Of a stretch of 64,000 nt of DNA, positions 33,574 to 45,298 are shown one piece after another. Where the stretch lies: contig CM048744.1 of NCBI GenBank assembly GCA_026315105.1, forward strand, positions 904,499,094 to 904,563,093, written 5' to 3'. Under the pieces are notes generated by a model. That model was not told the DNA's origin. It searched no databases and worked only from the letters and a program-made list of their open reading frames with translations. The DNA is from Locusta migratoria (taxonomy: Eukaryota; Arthropoda; Insecta; Orthoptera; Acrididae). The first letter of the stretch is position 1. The number at the start of each line of letters is the position of its first letter. The position numbers and the translations under genes are program-made.

Positions 33574-36478
33574 CATGAACTACAGACATGGAACGAGGTG
33601 GGGTGGCTTGCGTGCCTCAACGATACAAATAGCCGTACCGTTGGTGCAACAACCATAGCGGAGAGGTATCTGTGGAGAGGCAAACAAACATGTGGTTCCT
33701 GAAGAAGGGCAGCAGCCTTTTCAGTAGTTACAGGGGCAACAGTCTGGATGATTGACTGAGATGGCCTTGTAACATCAGCTAACATTGCTTTGCCATGGAG
33801 TTACTGTGAACGGCTGAAAGCTAAGGGAAACTAAAGTCACTTTCTCAGAGGACATGCAGCTCTACTGTATGAATATATGATGATGGCATCCTCTCGAGTA
33901 AAATATTACGGACGTAAAATAGTCCCCCATTCCGATCTCCGGGTAGGACTACTCAGGAGGATGTGATCATCAGGAAAGACAACACTAGAATTCTACGGAT
34001 CGGAGAGTGGTATGTTACATCCCTTATTGTGGTAGGGAGCTTAGAATATATAAAAAGAAAACGGATATGTTGAAGTTAGAGATAGTGGGAATTAGTGAAG
34101 ATCGGTGGAAAGGAAAACAGGATTTCTGGTCAGTTGAGTACAGGATTATAAATACAAAATTACAGGAGTTGGCATGATAATGAATGAGAAAATAGGAACG
34201 CGTAATGATCGCATTATCGGAGTGAAGAAAGATACGAAGCCAACATCGACCACATTAGTACAGGTTTAAGTGCCAACTACCTCTGCCGATGACGAGGAGA
34301 TCGAAGAAATGTATGAAGAGGTAAATTAAATTATTCAGACAATTAAGGGAGAGAAAAACTTAATTGTGATGGGAGACTGGAATTCGATAGTAGGAAACGG
34401 AAGGAAAAATAGTAGGTGAATATGGGCTGGGGAAAAGACGTGAAACAGGAAGCCACCTGGTAGAATTTTGCACGGAACATAATTTAATCATAACAAACAC
34501 CTGGTTTAAGAATCACGAAAGAAGGTTGTATACGCGGAAGAGACCAGGAGACACCGGAAGGTACCAGATAGATTTTATAATGGTAAGACATAGATTTCGG
34601 AAACAAGGTTTCAAATTATAAAACATTCCTAGGGACAGATATGGAATTGACCATAGCTTATTGGTCACGAACTGTAGGCTGAAACTGAAAAATTGTAGAA
34701 AGGAAGAAAAATAAGGAGGTGATATCTGGATAAATTGAAGGAACCTAAAGTTCCTGAGAATTTCAGAAGCAGGTTTAGGCAACAACTGATAGAAACAGGA
34801 GGAAATAAAATGGTAGAAAAGGAATGGATAACACTGAGAGATAAAATAGTGAAGGCATCAATGGACCAAATCGGCAGAACAAGACGTACAAAAAATCCGT
34901 GGATATCACAGGAAATGCTAAATTTAATTGATGAAGGGGGAAAATATAAAAATGCAGTGAATGAAACAGGCAAAATGGAGTGCTGACAAATAAGAAATGA
35001 GATTGACAGTAAGTGCAAAAATCTAAGCAGGAGTGGCTAGAAGCCAAACGCAGGTCAGTAGAAGAATGTTTACATAGGGGGAAAAATAGATACCGCCAAC
35101 AGCAAAATAAGACATTTCGAGACCAGAAAAGCAGCCGTATGAATATAAAGAACTCATATGGAAAACCAGTTTTCAGCAAAGAAGATAAAGCTGAAAGGTG
35201 GAAAGAATATATTGCGGGGCTCTACGAAGGAATGAATATAGAGAGAATATTGTAGGAAAGGAAGAGGAAGCAGAAAATAATGAAATAGGAGATACTATAC
35301 TGAGAGAAGAATTTGTCAGAGCACTTAATAACCTAAGTCGAAACAAGGACACTGGAGAGGATGTCATTCCCTAAGAAGTAGTGAAATCACTGGGAGAGCC
35401 AATTATGACAAAACTATTTCACCTGTTTCATAAGATGTAGGAGACAGGAGTCATGCCCTCAGACTTTCAGAAAAATCTAATAAACCCCATTCCAAAGAGA
35501 GCAGGCGCACAGATGAGAAAATTACAGAACCATCAATTTAATAAGTCATGGTTGCAAAATTGCAACATGAATTATTTACTGCAGGATGGGTAAGCTGGTA
35601 GAAGCCGATCTCAGGGAAGATGAGTTCTGATTCAGGAGAAATGTAGGAAGACGGAAGGCAATCCTCAATTTACGGTTTATTTTAAAACATAGATTCAATA
35701 AAGGCAAACCTACATTTCTAGCTTTTGTAGATTTTAGGGAAAGCTTTTGACAATGTTTATTAGAATAGACTGTTTCAAATTCTGAAATCGTAAGAAGCAA
35801 AATATAGGGAACGGAGAGTTATTTACAACTTGTACAAAATCCAGACAGCGATTATCAGAGTTGAAGGGCATGAGAGGGAGGTTGGGAAGGGAGAAAGACA
35901 GGATTGTAGCCTTTCTCCAAAGTTATTCAATTTGTACACTGAATAAGCTGTAAAGGAAAGGAAGGGGAAATTTGGGGAAGGAATTAAAGTTGAGGACATT
36001 GTAACTTTGTCAGAGACAGCAAAGCAGTTGAACGGAATGGCCACTATGTTGAAAGGTGCATACAAGATGAACTTTAACAAGACAAAATAAGGGTATTGAA
36101 ATGCAGTCTAAGAAAATCAGGCGATGCTGAAGGCTTGAGATTAGGTAACGAAACAATAAAGGTGGTAGATGAGTTTTTTACTTGGGCAGTACAGTAACAC
36201 ACGATGGTCGCCGAACAGAGGACATAAAATGCCGAATGGCAATGCGTAGAAAAGCGTTCTTGAAATAGATAAATTTGTTAACATAGAATATTAATGAATA
36301 AGGAAGCCTTTTCTGAAGGCATTTGTGTGGAGTGTTGCCGTATGGAAGTAAAACATGAACGATGTGGACAGGAAATGGATGTAGGGTGCCGTTCTTATGA
36401 GGAGATTGAGAGGCTTGCTGATTAGAGTAGGGTGGAGAGCTGCATCAAACCAGTCTTCGGACTGAAGACCACAAAAAC
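33574..36478 (+). mobile_element. RTE-type LINE, full span, decayed
   Basis: Begins CCCATGAACTACAGACATGG and shares a 5' leader with the copy at 51483. The endonuclease motif MGDWNS lies at 34369-34386. RT-region wording follows: PISLISHGC-like residues near 35540, FLAFVDFRKAFD near 35715-35750, and SLSPKLFNLYTE near 35910-35945. The C-terminal FVWS...YGSKT region lies near 36320-36350. It ends with CTGCATCAAACCAGTC and GAAGACCACAAAAAC. Almost every block is interrupted by stops or shifts. If intact, the element would encode an AP-like endonuclease and RT. Confidence 0.8.
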
Positions 36479-36550
36479 TATTTTGCTTATCAAATATTAT
36501 TTATGAACGTTCAGGTAGACGACGATTATTAATGAATAACGGTATAAAAA

Positions 36551-36680
36551 ACGACATTGTTAACTCGTTCAGTATCCTGATACAAATTCTCTGTCTCTTC
36601 ATTTAGTTCTTGATAAGACTATGTGATGGGTTTCAAGATCCTAAATAACTACAGAGAAAGCAAAAATGACTAAACGGGTC
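36551..36680 (+). repeat. Repeat segment, inverted copy at 30213
   Basis: See 30213-30335. Here it lies about 70 bases beyond the RTE 3' end. Confidence 0.7.
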
Positions 36681-37560
36681 GTTCAACGTAATATACAGGT
36701 AATGGCGCGCAGTACCTTTACAATATTCGTTTATATGGGAGCAGGCGTTCGCTACAATGACTTGAAGAGCGCGAGCCCCTCTCTGCTGTTGTTTAATTAA
36801 CGGAGAAGAGAAGTGGTCATGGAAATCTGATTGGAAATCTACGTAATCTATCTCTTGTCTTTCTCGGAACTATGCGTCTCAATGTTATTGAACCATATAA
36901 AAAACTGCAGCCATTATGTGTAACAAGAATCAGCTGGATAGTTCCCAAAAAGCTCGACACGAAAGGTAACAGAGATGCTTGGAATATAAGAGATCGGTTT
37001 GATGGGAAGGTATCCAAGATTATAGGAAAACTGAGAAAATTAAATAGAAATATTGCGTAATAACTCATTCAAGTTCTCTACGAAAACTATGTCAGTCCGT
37101 CAATCTTAAAGAGAGACCCCACTGCGTACGCGAAGTAATTGCCACGTCTGCCCTCTCCTAATGGAGGACTAAGCCTCTGGTCGGTTTCTTTCCGCCTGAG
37201 CAAATCTCAGGGGGCGCAAGCGCCCACCGCCCTACCCCATCGCGTCTCCTCCCGGCAGTTGACGAGCAACGTCCTACTACAGCGTCGCGTAGAAAATAAG
37301 TAGTAAGGGCAGAAGCCAACTGTCGACAGAGCTGCAATAAGGATGTGTATTGACTATAGCTTCCCGTTTATAATTGAAACATTGCTTGAAAGGAAACTGT
37401 TCAAAGTTTTGTTCATTTTGGTGTCTTTGAATCTACACCAGTTTCCTTTTACGGATGATTACTATTTTCTCTCAGTTATTGTTACTTTAAGGTACCATTC
37501 TTAATACTGAAGGCAGTACGAATCAAGCCTTGAGCTTCCATCATTTTTACCTCACATTCC
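36681..37560. other. Unassigned sequence with a GC-richer patch
   Basis: 37090-37280 is GC-richer, with GGGGGCGCAAGCGCCCACCG forming a small palindrome. No gene recognised. Confidence 0.4.
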
Positions 37561-37984
37561 ATGACTGTCACATCTGCCTCGTCCGCTCTACTTAAATACA
37601 TTGGCCTCAATCTGGATCGCTACCTCTCCAGGACTCCCAACCTCTGTGCGGTCCGTCAAAAACACATATTTTATCTAAACCTTCTGCAGCTCCTCTCTGG
37701 CCTGGTGTGGGTAGAAAACCCTCCACTATCCTGTACAGCTATCGTTCCGTCATGCGTCGCGTCTGTGTGTCAAATAGACTTCCCACAACGCATTTGTTTA
37801 CGTAAGCCTTACCTATCATAGACCTCTGCCATGCCCACACTACTGTCCCCCCCCTCCCTCCACCTTCACACACTCAACATCCTCCCAAGGGTAACTTTTC
37901 TCCCAATATCTACACATCGTATCAGCTCTAATTCTTCCCACCTCCCTTCCACATATACACAATGCCTCTCCCCCTCTCCATTCC

Positions 37985-38173
37985 GCCGGCCGCGGTGGCC
38001 GAGAGGACTGAGGCGCTACGGTCTGCACGGCCACTACGGTCGAGGGTTCGAATCCCCTCTCGCGCATGGATATTTGTGCCATCCTTAGTGTTAGCTAGTT
38101 CACAAGTAGTTTGTAAGTTTAGGGACTGATGACCCTGTAAAGTCCCATAAGCTATACAAACATTTGAACATTT
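37985..38173 (+). mobile_element. SINE-A
   Basis: Head with a short deletion (CAGTCA missing), B-box and tail. Flanked by CCTCTCCATTCC (37973-37984 and 38174-38185). Confidence 0.92.
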
Positions 38174-38289
38174 CCTCTCCATTCCCTCTCCACGCTTGGA
38201 TTCTCCCTCTCTCCCCTCCCCTTGAATCCTTACGCTCCTCCTGCCATCTTTCTCTCCCTATACCCACGTCCTCATCCCCCCCCCCCCCG

Positions 38290-38503
38290 TTCAAATGTTC
38301 GAATGTTTGTAAAGCTATCGGGCCAAACTGCGTGGTCATCAGTCCGTATCTTACAAACTACTTAGAGTAAGTTAAACTAACCTACGGACAACACACACAC
38401 ACACACACACACACACCCATGCCTCAGGGAGAACCTCCACGGCGAGCAACCGCGCGTTCCGCAGCGAGACGCCTAAGACCGCTCGGCTACTCCACAGCGG
38501 CAT
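38290..38503 (-). mobile_element. SINE-B, minus strand
   Basis: Tail complement, a CA-dinucleotide expansion at 38391-38416, and head complement CGGCTACTCCACAGCGGC. C runs flank both sides (38278-38288 and 38511-38521), likely the target duplication. Confidence 0.9.
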
Positions 38504-38744
38504 CTCTCCTCCCCCCCCCCCCGTATTTCCCCACAGTGCATATATTTGAAGTGTTGTATCAATCGATCAATCGTTCAGTATTGAGTAGTGCGTCAATCAA
38601 GTGGTTTTAACGTGTTGTGACCAGTGTCGCCGTGTTTTTCATCCAGTGTCTCCGTCTTTCGTCGTAACCTGTGTTCGTGTGTTCATACGTGTGTTTCAAG
38701 CCACTGTGGTGTGTTACATCTCAACATCTGTGATTTTATTTTCT

Positions 38745-39620
38745 ACTAGCTGAAATCCGGCGTTACCCGGGTATTTATTTATTTGTATCTGCTATTTTTC
38801 CGGTATATATTCATTTGTATAAGGGATGTATGCCTGTAAAGTCTCTTGGGAGTACAGTTAGTAGTAAAGAAGTAATATCTTAAAACTTGGGGCGGTTGTC
38901 CACGAATGTTACTGTTTATATGCTCATATCTCATGGACTACGTGTCGGAATGTGATCCAATTTAGAAGATATATTCAACTATACGTCTGTACACTGTCTG
39001 TAAAATTTCCTGCGGAAACAAATTTTAGTGTAGAAATAATAAATTGTAACGTTATATCGAAAGCCGTAATCTTAGTCCATGAACAGCGGAAAATTAGTAA
39101 TCGAGAAACTTTTTTTCCTTTCATCATTTTACTATGGTTGCCAGCGAGAAAAAGTTTAATAAAGGTTTGAAATTATGTTAAAGTTTGTTGCAAGTCGCTA
39201 AGTACTGTCATTCTGATACAGTGTATTTCGAAAATCTCGCCGCATTATATGGCATTTTTTGCGATTTCTATTGGTTATGACGTAATATCTTTTGAACATT
39301 GTTTCGTATGTGATTCTTAATCATGCAGCAATTGGTACTACACGGTAAGGAATGTCTGTACGAAATTTGGTTGAAATCGGTCCAATAGTTTAGGAGAAAA
39401 TGAGCAGCATTGTCGCAAAATGCAGCAGTTTTTCGCGCATCTCATTGTTTATGACGTCATATCTCGTGAACTATATATCGTACGTGATTCTTACACTTAC
39501 GGCGACCGTCCTCGTGGATCGAAACTTACGTGTACAAAATTTCTTAAAGATTGGCTCAAAACTGTAGATTTGTATGCACCACGTACACACATACGGACAC
39601 TCTGCTTTATATATTAGATG
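38745..39620. repeat. Unclassified repeat with repeated internal modules
   Basis: Starts near GAAATCCGGCGTTACCCGGG, a motif I have seen at the edge of interspersed repeats in many insects. Inside, a module of the form ATATCTCxTGxACTA...TCGTAxGTGATTCTTA recurs near 38928, 39286 and 39460. It ends near GCTTTATATATTAGATG. No coding region. Confidence 0.5.
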
Positions 39621-39884
39621 ACTCTGTAGTCTCCAATTGCACCATACAAAATTTTCTAAAATTTACTTTTTACTCCATTTCATTGGCTTTTAAATCTCAT
39701 GTACCATTGTTTACAGCTTACGACTGAAGAGCAGTGAAACTTGCTGCTGCTAACCTGCCTGTACAGGGCATCAAAATTACAATAAAGAATCAAGACGTAA
39801 GGAAAGCTACCCATTGGCTGATAGGAAGGACATATCAATGGAGAAAATTGAAAATATATTCCTGACCGTGGTCGAAGCCGAAAT

Positions 39885-40065
39885 TCAAAATGTTCATATG
39901 TTTGTAGAGCTTATGGGACTTACGGGGTCATCAGTTCCTAAACGTACAAACTAATTATGAACTAGCTCATACTAAGGACGGCATAAATATCCATGCCCGA
40001 GGGGGGGGGGGGGTTCGAACCCCGACCGTAGTGGTCGTGCAGAGCGCTCTGCCACCGCGGCCGGC
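39885..40065 (-). mobile_element. SINE-A, minus strand
   Basis: Tail complement to head complement GCCACCGCGGCCGGC, with a G run expanded at about 40000-40012 inside the B-box region. Confidence 0.88.
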
Positions 40066-40730
40066 TGTCTGAACCCGAGTCTCGTCGCTCTGGAGCAGTC
40101 GGCATGTGTATCTCCAGGTGGAGACTTTAGATTTGTGTGTGGTAATCGCCACGTGGCGTTGCTCGTCTTAGACTGCACCAAGTTGAATCGAGTGCTACTG
40201 TGTGTTGGTGAACATTTAGCCCATGGAACAAGGTGTGCATCGCATTGAATTAAAGTGACTGTGATTTGTTAATGTAACACGTGTCGTCGCATAGGCATGA
40301 ACATAAACGGTGTTTGAGACAGGCACATGGTGTGAAAACAATTTGCGACAAATATTCAGTTTGTCTGGGGGCTCACGAGCTATAACTTTATTTGATAAAT
40401 GTGTCGACGTACAGACGTTCCAGCCACAGGGTTTTAATATAGTGTAATAAACAACATAAAGTGAACTTTCGCGTGTTTTCAAAATTAGTAGTTAGTACAC
40501 CCTTTTCTCTCATGAACTTGACTTCATTATGAATTTTTTTGTTAATCATATGCAGGGAAGGAAAGCTGCGAACGTGTGATATCATCCCCTAGAAAACGAG
40601 TCAAGCAGTAGCAATCGCAGTTCCTGTGTTTTTGCATGTTAATGAATTTGGTCGCAGTTTGTGGTTGTGAGTTTTAAAAACTTAATCTTTCCCTATTTTA
40701 AACTCTCACTTTGACCTTCACTCTCGCATC
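40066..40730. other. Unassigned sequence
   Basis: No element recognised. Confidence 0.45.
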
Positions 40731-41424
40731 ACCTAACACTTGTACCGCAAATATTGCGAAAACGGAAAGTGCGTTTGATGTGCGGTTTTCACAGAATGGA
40801 TTGGTAGTCAAGGACTCGTATTGTCAGCCAATAAACAGATTGTAAAAATAGCTAGAAAGTGTAATTTTTTATGCAACATACAATTTTGCATATCTAACAA
40901 TTTTATAATTATTATTGTTATTATTATTATTATCATTTTGCACTGGAATGTTTGACAACAAGTGTGTACAAAGAATTTTGGATGACATTTTTATCGTGTT
41001 TAGTTTTGGCAGCTACAACCGTTAAAAATTTTGGGGGTGGAGCCTAGGACAGCGTAGCTGACGGGTTGGTGGTCATGAGACAGTGGGCGTTGCCCCAGGG
41101 GATAGCCACTCGGCCAGTCAGCTACGCTATCGCAGCCTCCGCCCCTGAACCTTAGAACGGCAGTAGCTGCCACACTAAACGTGATAAAAATGTCATTGAA
41201 AATTCTTTGTACACAGCTGGTGTCAAAAATTCCAGTGCATGATAGAAACAACCATTCTTCCATTTAAATAACTGTATGTTTCCATAAAAAGTACACTTCC
41301 TAAGTAATGTTCCAATCTGCTTGTTGGCTAAAAATACGAGCCCCTGACCACCAATCCATTCTGTAAAAACCGCACTTTAATCGCACTTTCCGTTTTCGCA
41401 ATACTGGCGGTGCAAGTTTTAGGT
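40731..41424. repeat. Long hairpin (foldback) element, ~310-330 base arms
   Basis: Left arm 40731-41062 and right arm 41117-41424 are inverted copies along their whole length: ATTGCGAAAACGGAAAGTGC at the outer edge, TTTTACAGAATGGATTGG, GTGTACAAAGAATTTT, ATGACATTTTTATC and AGCGTAGCTGAC at the inner edge. The loop is about 54 bases. The left arm has an extra TTATTATTATTATTATC run near 40907-40932, which explains most of the length difference. No coding capacity. Confidence 0.9.
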
Positions 41425-41604
41425 AATTCAGCTTTTATACCGAGTGAAGAAAATAGATGTTATCGCAGGTCTATGTGCGATTACTTATCCAGATGTTGCA
41501 AACACGTGTGGCCAATATTGTGGGAACAGAATATTGATAGACAATTCGCCGCATTATCGACCACGGCTCTTTACAATATGTCAAATACGTAATGGTATGT
41601 TGCC

Positions 41605-41990
41605 ATGACTTTACTAGGCAAGTGTATTTCATGTTACGTACCCATCTTAACCCCTAAATTTTACCATAGTTTACGTGAGTGCATTGATGGAGGTATTTAC
41701 AAATGTCGCTTTAGTTCCATGTGTCATGTTCCGAATGTAATTGCCCGCCTATATTCGGACTTGTTCGGTATAGAGCACCTGTGGGATCAGCTGAAACAGC
41801 GGATTCCGTTTTGTCACTCTATACATGATTTGGCTGTTCATGGTCTGTTGACCATTCTGTCATACGATATAAAACGTGTAACTGGCCAGACCGTCTTACG
41901 GTATGGTTGCAGCAAAAGATTTTCAAAGCCGCCGCGTGCCGAAATCGGGTCGTTTAGAGGCCCATGTAGAGGTTCGATTAGTCACAGAGA
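41605..41990 (+). pseudogene. Tc1-like transposase C-terminal remnant
   Basis: The frame contains YSDLFGIEHLWDQLKQRI (41750-41806), matching the third catalytic block and the helix after it (SPDLNPIEHLWDxLKxRI), with the P and N changed. A few Tc1-like residues follow. The N-terminal domain and the first two catalytic blocks are absent. Confidence 0.65.
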
Positions 41991-42213
41991 TAAGGGGCAA
42001 AGTGTTTTGGATATCCCTTGGCGAGTGATCATTTGTATACTTATCATAATAATTGGCATACCATAGCTAGCTGACAGTACATTGTCATATTTTTGACACA
42101 CTTCCTGCAGCCCAGCCATATTGAGCGAGTCACTTGGTGTGACTTTTCAAGCTTTCACGGCGGATCTGTGGCAAATACGCTTCGCGGGTTTGCCGCCGGA
42201 TGACATTGTGACT

Positions 42214-42381
42214 GCCGGCCGCGGTGGCCGAGGGGACTGAGGCGCACCAGTCACGGTCTGCAGGGGCACTACGGTCGGGGATTCGAATCCCCCCTCGGGC
42301 ATGGATATTTTTGCCTTTCTTAGTCTCAATTAGTTGACCCCGTAGTTAAGTCCCATAAACTATACAATCATTTGAACATTT
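42214..42381 (+). mobile_element. SINE-A, internally deleted
   Basis: Head and B-box present; about 28 bases of tail missing (AATTAGTTGACCCCGTAGTT joins directly). Flanked by TGACATTGTGACT (42201-42213 and 42382-42394). Confidence 0.92.
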
Positions 42382-42395
42382 TGACATTGTGACTC

Positions 42396-42448
42396 TCCCA
42401 CAATATTTCGTCGACCCAACTGTTAGACATCTTCAGCTGGTGGTAGCT
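42396..42448 (-). ncRNA. Hammerhead-like motif, left arm
   Basis: Minus strand: CTGAAGA (complement of 42430-42436), stem II GTC(T)...CGAC, GAA, ATAT, T, then GTGGGAG. The GAAA core is intact here, but three extra bases sit between the CCAC stem I half and CTGAAGA. Confidence 0.55.
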
Positions 42449-42615
42449 GTCAGTACTTCAAGACGCGACTGGCGATAATTGCGCGGCAGCGGCGGTATTT
42501 ATCAGGGCGTGAGCAGAGATTACGCATGCGCGAGAGACCTTCCAGTGTTGGTCGGCGGCGGCGCTTATGGTTGCCCCCTGCTGCCGCGCAATTACCATCA
42601 GTCGCGCCTTGATGT

Positions 42616-42807
42616 TCAAATGTTTGTTAAGCTTATGGGACGTAACTATGGGGTCATCAGTCCCTAAACTTACAAACTACTTATGAACTACTTACGAACT
42701 AGGACGGCATAAATATCCATGCCCGAGGGGGGATTTGAGCCCCCGACCGTAGTGGCCGTGCTGACCGTGACTGGAGCGCCTCAGTCACCTCGGCCACCGC
42801 GGCCGGC
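42616..42807 (-). mobile_element. SINE-A, minus strand
   Basis: Complete copy, tail to head complement. Flanked by CGCCTTGATGT (42605-42615 and 42808-42818). Confidence 0.93.
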
Positions 42808-42832
42808 CGCCTTGATGTACTGACAGCTCGCA

Positions 42833-42876
42833 CCACCTGAAGATGTCGAACAGTTGGGTCGACGAATTATTGTGGG
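42833..42876 (+). ncRNA. Hammerhead-like motif, right arm
   Basis: Stem I half CCAC (42833-42836), CTGAAGA (42837-42843), one unpaired T, stem II GTCG with CGAC (42860-42863), GAA, TTAT, T at the cleavage position (42871), and stem I half GTGG (42872-42875) fully complementary to CCAC. The only core change is GAAA to GAAT. Confidence 0.65.
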
Positions 42877-43017
42877 AGATTCACAATGTCATCCGGCGGC
42901 AAACCCGAGAAGTGTATTTAAATCACTTGGTTTTTATACACTACTTGCGGTCTAAGATGTCTTTATACAGCCCGTAAAAGCACAATTTAGACATCGATTA
43001 TATTAAAAATTACACGG

Positions 43018-43055
<38 letters not shown>
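43018..43055 (+). repeat. Poly(A) run
   Basis: 38 A residues. It could be the tail of a retroposed sequence to its left, but I recognise no such body. Confidence 0.95.
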
Positions 43056-43057
<2 letters not shown>

Positions 43058-43145
43058 ATGATTTTCGGATAGTACCAAATCCTCGAATTCTAGGGTCAGA
43101 CACGTATATACATATTATTCAAAGTAGAGCGTCGAGCCGCGGTGG

Positions 43146-43338
43146 ATTAGCCGTGCGCATTGGGGCGCCGTGATGCGCTGCGCGCGGCCGTTGGCGGTCG
43201 GAAATTCGAGTCGCCCCTCGGGCAAGGGTGTCTGTGTTTTCCTCCGGTTAGTTTACCTTTAAGTAGTTAGTAAGCTACGGACTTATAACCCAGCATTTGA
43301 GTCCGATAGATTTACAAACCTTTGAACTTTTGATTTAA
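43146..43338 (+). mobile_element. SINE with divergent head and SINE-B-like tail
   Basis: Head GCCGCGGTGGATTAGCCGTG, B-box region AATTCGAGTCGCCCCTCGGG, then the SINE-B-type tail (GGTTAGTTTACC, GTAAGCTACGGACT, GAGTCCGATAGATTTACAAA). Flanked by AGCGTCGA (43138-43145 and 43339-43346). Confidence 0.85.
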
Positions 43339-43346
43339 AGCGTCGA

Positions 43347-44341
43347 ATTTTTTCAATGTGTTCTTGAGATTACATTCTCAAACTAGTTTTTCATTAATCT
43401 ATCACCTTGATTTCTTTAACCGTTGCAGAAATCTAAAGGGTCAAAGTTATTGAATTTACGGACGTATTTTAGAGAAAATCTGTTTTTATCAGTTTTAGTG
43501 TCGTGAACCACAAATATAACCGTCCATACTGAAATTTTTTATAATAGTATGTGTAGACATTCATCAAAAAACGCCATTTTTTTAGTTTTCTAAAATCTCT
43601 CCATTATTGAAATACACCTGAAAGACCATGATGTACCAAAAGTGCTAGTTGCGCCGAGAGATCTTTTTCCGGCCACTAGATTTATCATAGGATTTCAAAA
43701 AATCTATTCGGACAAAAGATTTGCTTTGTACACGTCGAAATGGTTAACATTTTCTCTGGATTAAGGTGTGATTTTAGCTCGTAGATAAGAGCATATGAAA
43801 TTCAGAGGAGTTATTTAAAGTTTACTCAACATTGAGACTAAAAAATTATCTCATTGTATTCAGGAGATATTGTTCTCATATCCAGCAGACGACCTCGCGT
43901 GTAAATCCTACATATTAAACAATTTTAAGAAAACTATTTTCAGGAAAATAATTTGATTTTAGACATTATCTTCTTTCCATAAATTTTTGAATATTTTATT
44001 CTTCGTCATACCCTGTATGTAGTTGTGTAGAAGTATATAAATATTTACACAGATCTATACAATTTGTCTCATACAAGCAGCACATACCGCTATAGCAAAT
44101 ACATGTAGGGAAACAGCTCTAAAATGCTCCCGTGAGAGCACAAAAACGATGCCAATGTGATGGGAACCAGTTACCTCAGTGCTCATCCCACCTTCCTCAA
44201 CAAAAACTTCGACCTGCGAACCTATTTCATTGCGACGTGGACGTTAAATGAGAGAGGTAATAATTCAGATGTTAAAGAAACAAAGTGCACACAGGCACGG
44301 AGGAAGCGACACAGTGACACTGAAAAAGATAAATGGATGAA
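43347..44341. other. Unassigned AT-rich sequence
   Basis: No gene or repeat recognised. Confidence 0.45.
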
Positions 44342-44990
44342 AATAGCAGTTGTTGTTGTGGTTTTGAGCCCGAAGACTGGTGTGAATCAGCTCTCTGAGC
44401 TTGTGCTGTGCAAGCCTTTCCATTGCTGAGTTATAACGGAAACATATATCATTTTTAACCTGTTTACTGTAATCGTCTCTCGGTCTTCCTCTGCTATTCT
44501 TACTCCACACACGTCCCTCCAATGCCAATTCAACGATTCCGTAACTCATAATCTGTCCTAACAGTCGATTCGTTCTCTAAGACAACATACCCCAGAAATT
44601 TCTTTTCTCTCCATTACTGTTTAGCATCTTCATATTAGTTATGTGATCTACCAAACTAATCTTTAGTATTCGTCTGTAATACCATATTTCAAAAGCATCT
44701 ATAATCTTTCTGCCTGAACTCCTTATAGTCAATGTTTAGCTTCCATAGCTTTTAAAAAAGCCATCCTAACATTTAAATTATTATTGTATATCAACAAATT
44801 TCACTTCTTCAGGAATGTTTTTATAGCAATTTAGCATATTATATTTTCCTTACTTTTGCTATAAGAAGTCATTTGGCTACCCAGATAACAAAAGTCATGC
44901 CTCATGACCTAATCTAATCTCTTAAGCATAGCATGATTTTCTTACTTTCCGTTAATCTTGATTTGCTCTTGTTAATGTTTCCTCTTGTAG
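44342..44990 (-). mobile_element. RTE-type LINE, 3' end
   Basis: The minus-strand frame near 44549-44340 reads ELALEGRVWSKNSRGRPRDD and ends at CAGTCTTCGGGCTCAAAACC and CAACAACAACTG. 44590-44760 is the complement of the FEIWYYRRILKI-type block. Further complements of the RTE C-terminus reach about 44990. Same family type as 33574 and 51483, more decayed. Confidence 0.7.
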
Positions 44991-45219
44991 TAATGGGAGA
45001 AAAAATGCGAGGAGACAGTGAAATGACGAATAGAAATGTGTGGATTCCATACATAAGCTTTGAGGGTCTGCTTTCTCCAGACATGCGAAACCTAACGAGA
45101 ACTTTGTTTTCTACTTTCCCCGTTCCAAATACCCACGTGTTATAAAGTTTATGGATCTGTGATTTACAATTATGTGCAGTATATCCGCAAGGCCATGTGT
45201 ATAGGAGAAAATGGTGACT

Positions 45220-45224
45220 GGAGA

Positions 45225-45294
<70 letters not shown>
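45220..45294. repeat. (GA)n microsatellite
   Basis: About 70 bases of GA repeats. GAGA-rich sequence continues loosely to about 45425. The serine/leucine-rich open frames on the minus strand here are artefacts of it. Confidence 0.97.

Positions 45295-45298
<4 letters not shown>

Larger units (their letters stand above)
37561..38740 (+). mobile_element. Jockey-like LINE, 3' end and tail
   Basis: The frame at 37561-37821 contains LKYIGLNLDRYLSRTPN and AVRQKHIFYLNLLQLLSG, the post-RT block YLGVxLDxxLxxxPH typical of Jockey-type elements. Frame breaks follow. The downstream pyrimidine-rich region (37830-38290) and the GT-rich segment to about 38740 look like a 3' untranslated tail, which is an inference. 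It hosts a SINE-A and a SINE-B. Confidence 0.55.
42174..42920. repeat. Foldback element with hammerhead-like cores and a SINE in each arm
   Basis: The left arm reads AAATACGCTTCGCGGGTTTG, GCCGGATGACATTGTGA, [SINE], CTCCCACAAT, TCGTCGACCCAACTGTT, CATCTTCAG. The right arm is its reverse complement, interrupted by another SINE, and ends near 42920. The centre, about 42470-42604, is also partly palindromic (TTGCGCGGCAGC and its complement). Confidence 0.88.

Noticed and set aside
37090..37280. CpG-island promoter of a host gene
   Set aside because: The GC-richer patch is short, no coding exon follows, and the neighbours on both sides are transposable elements.
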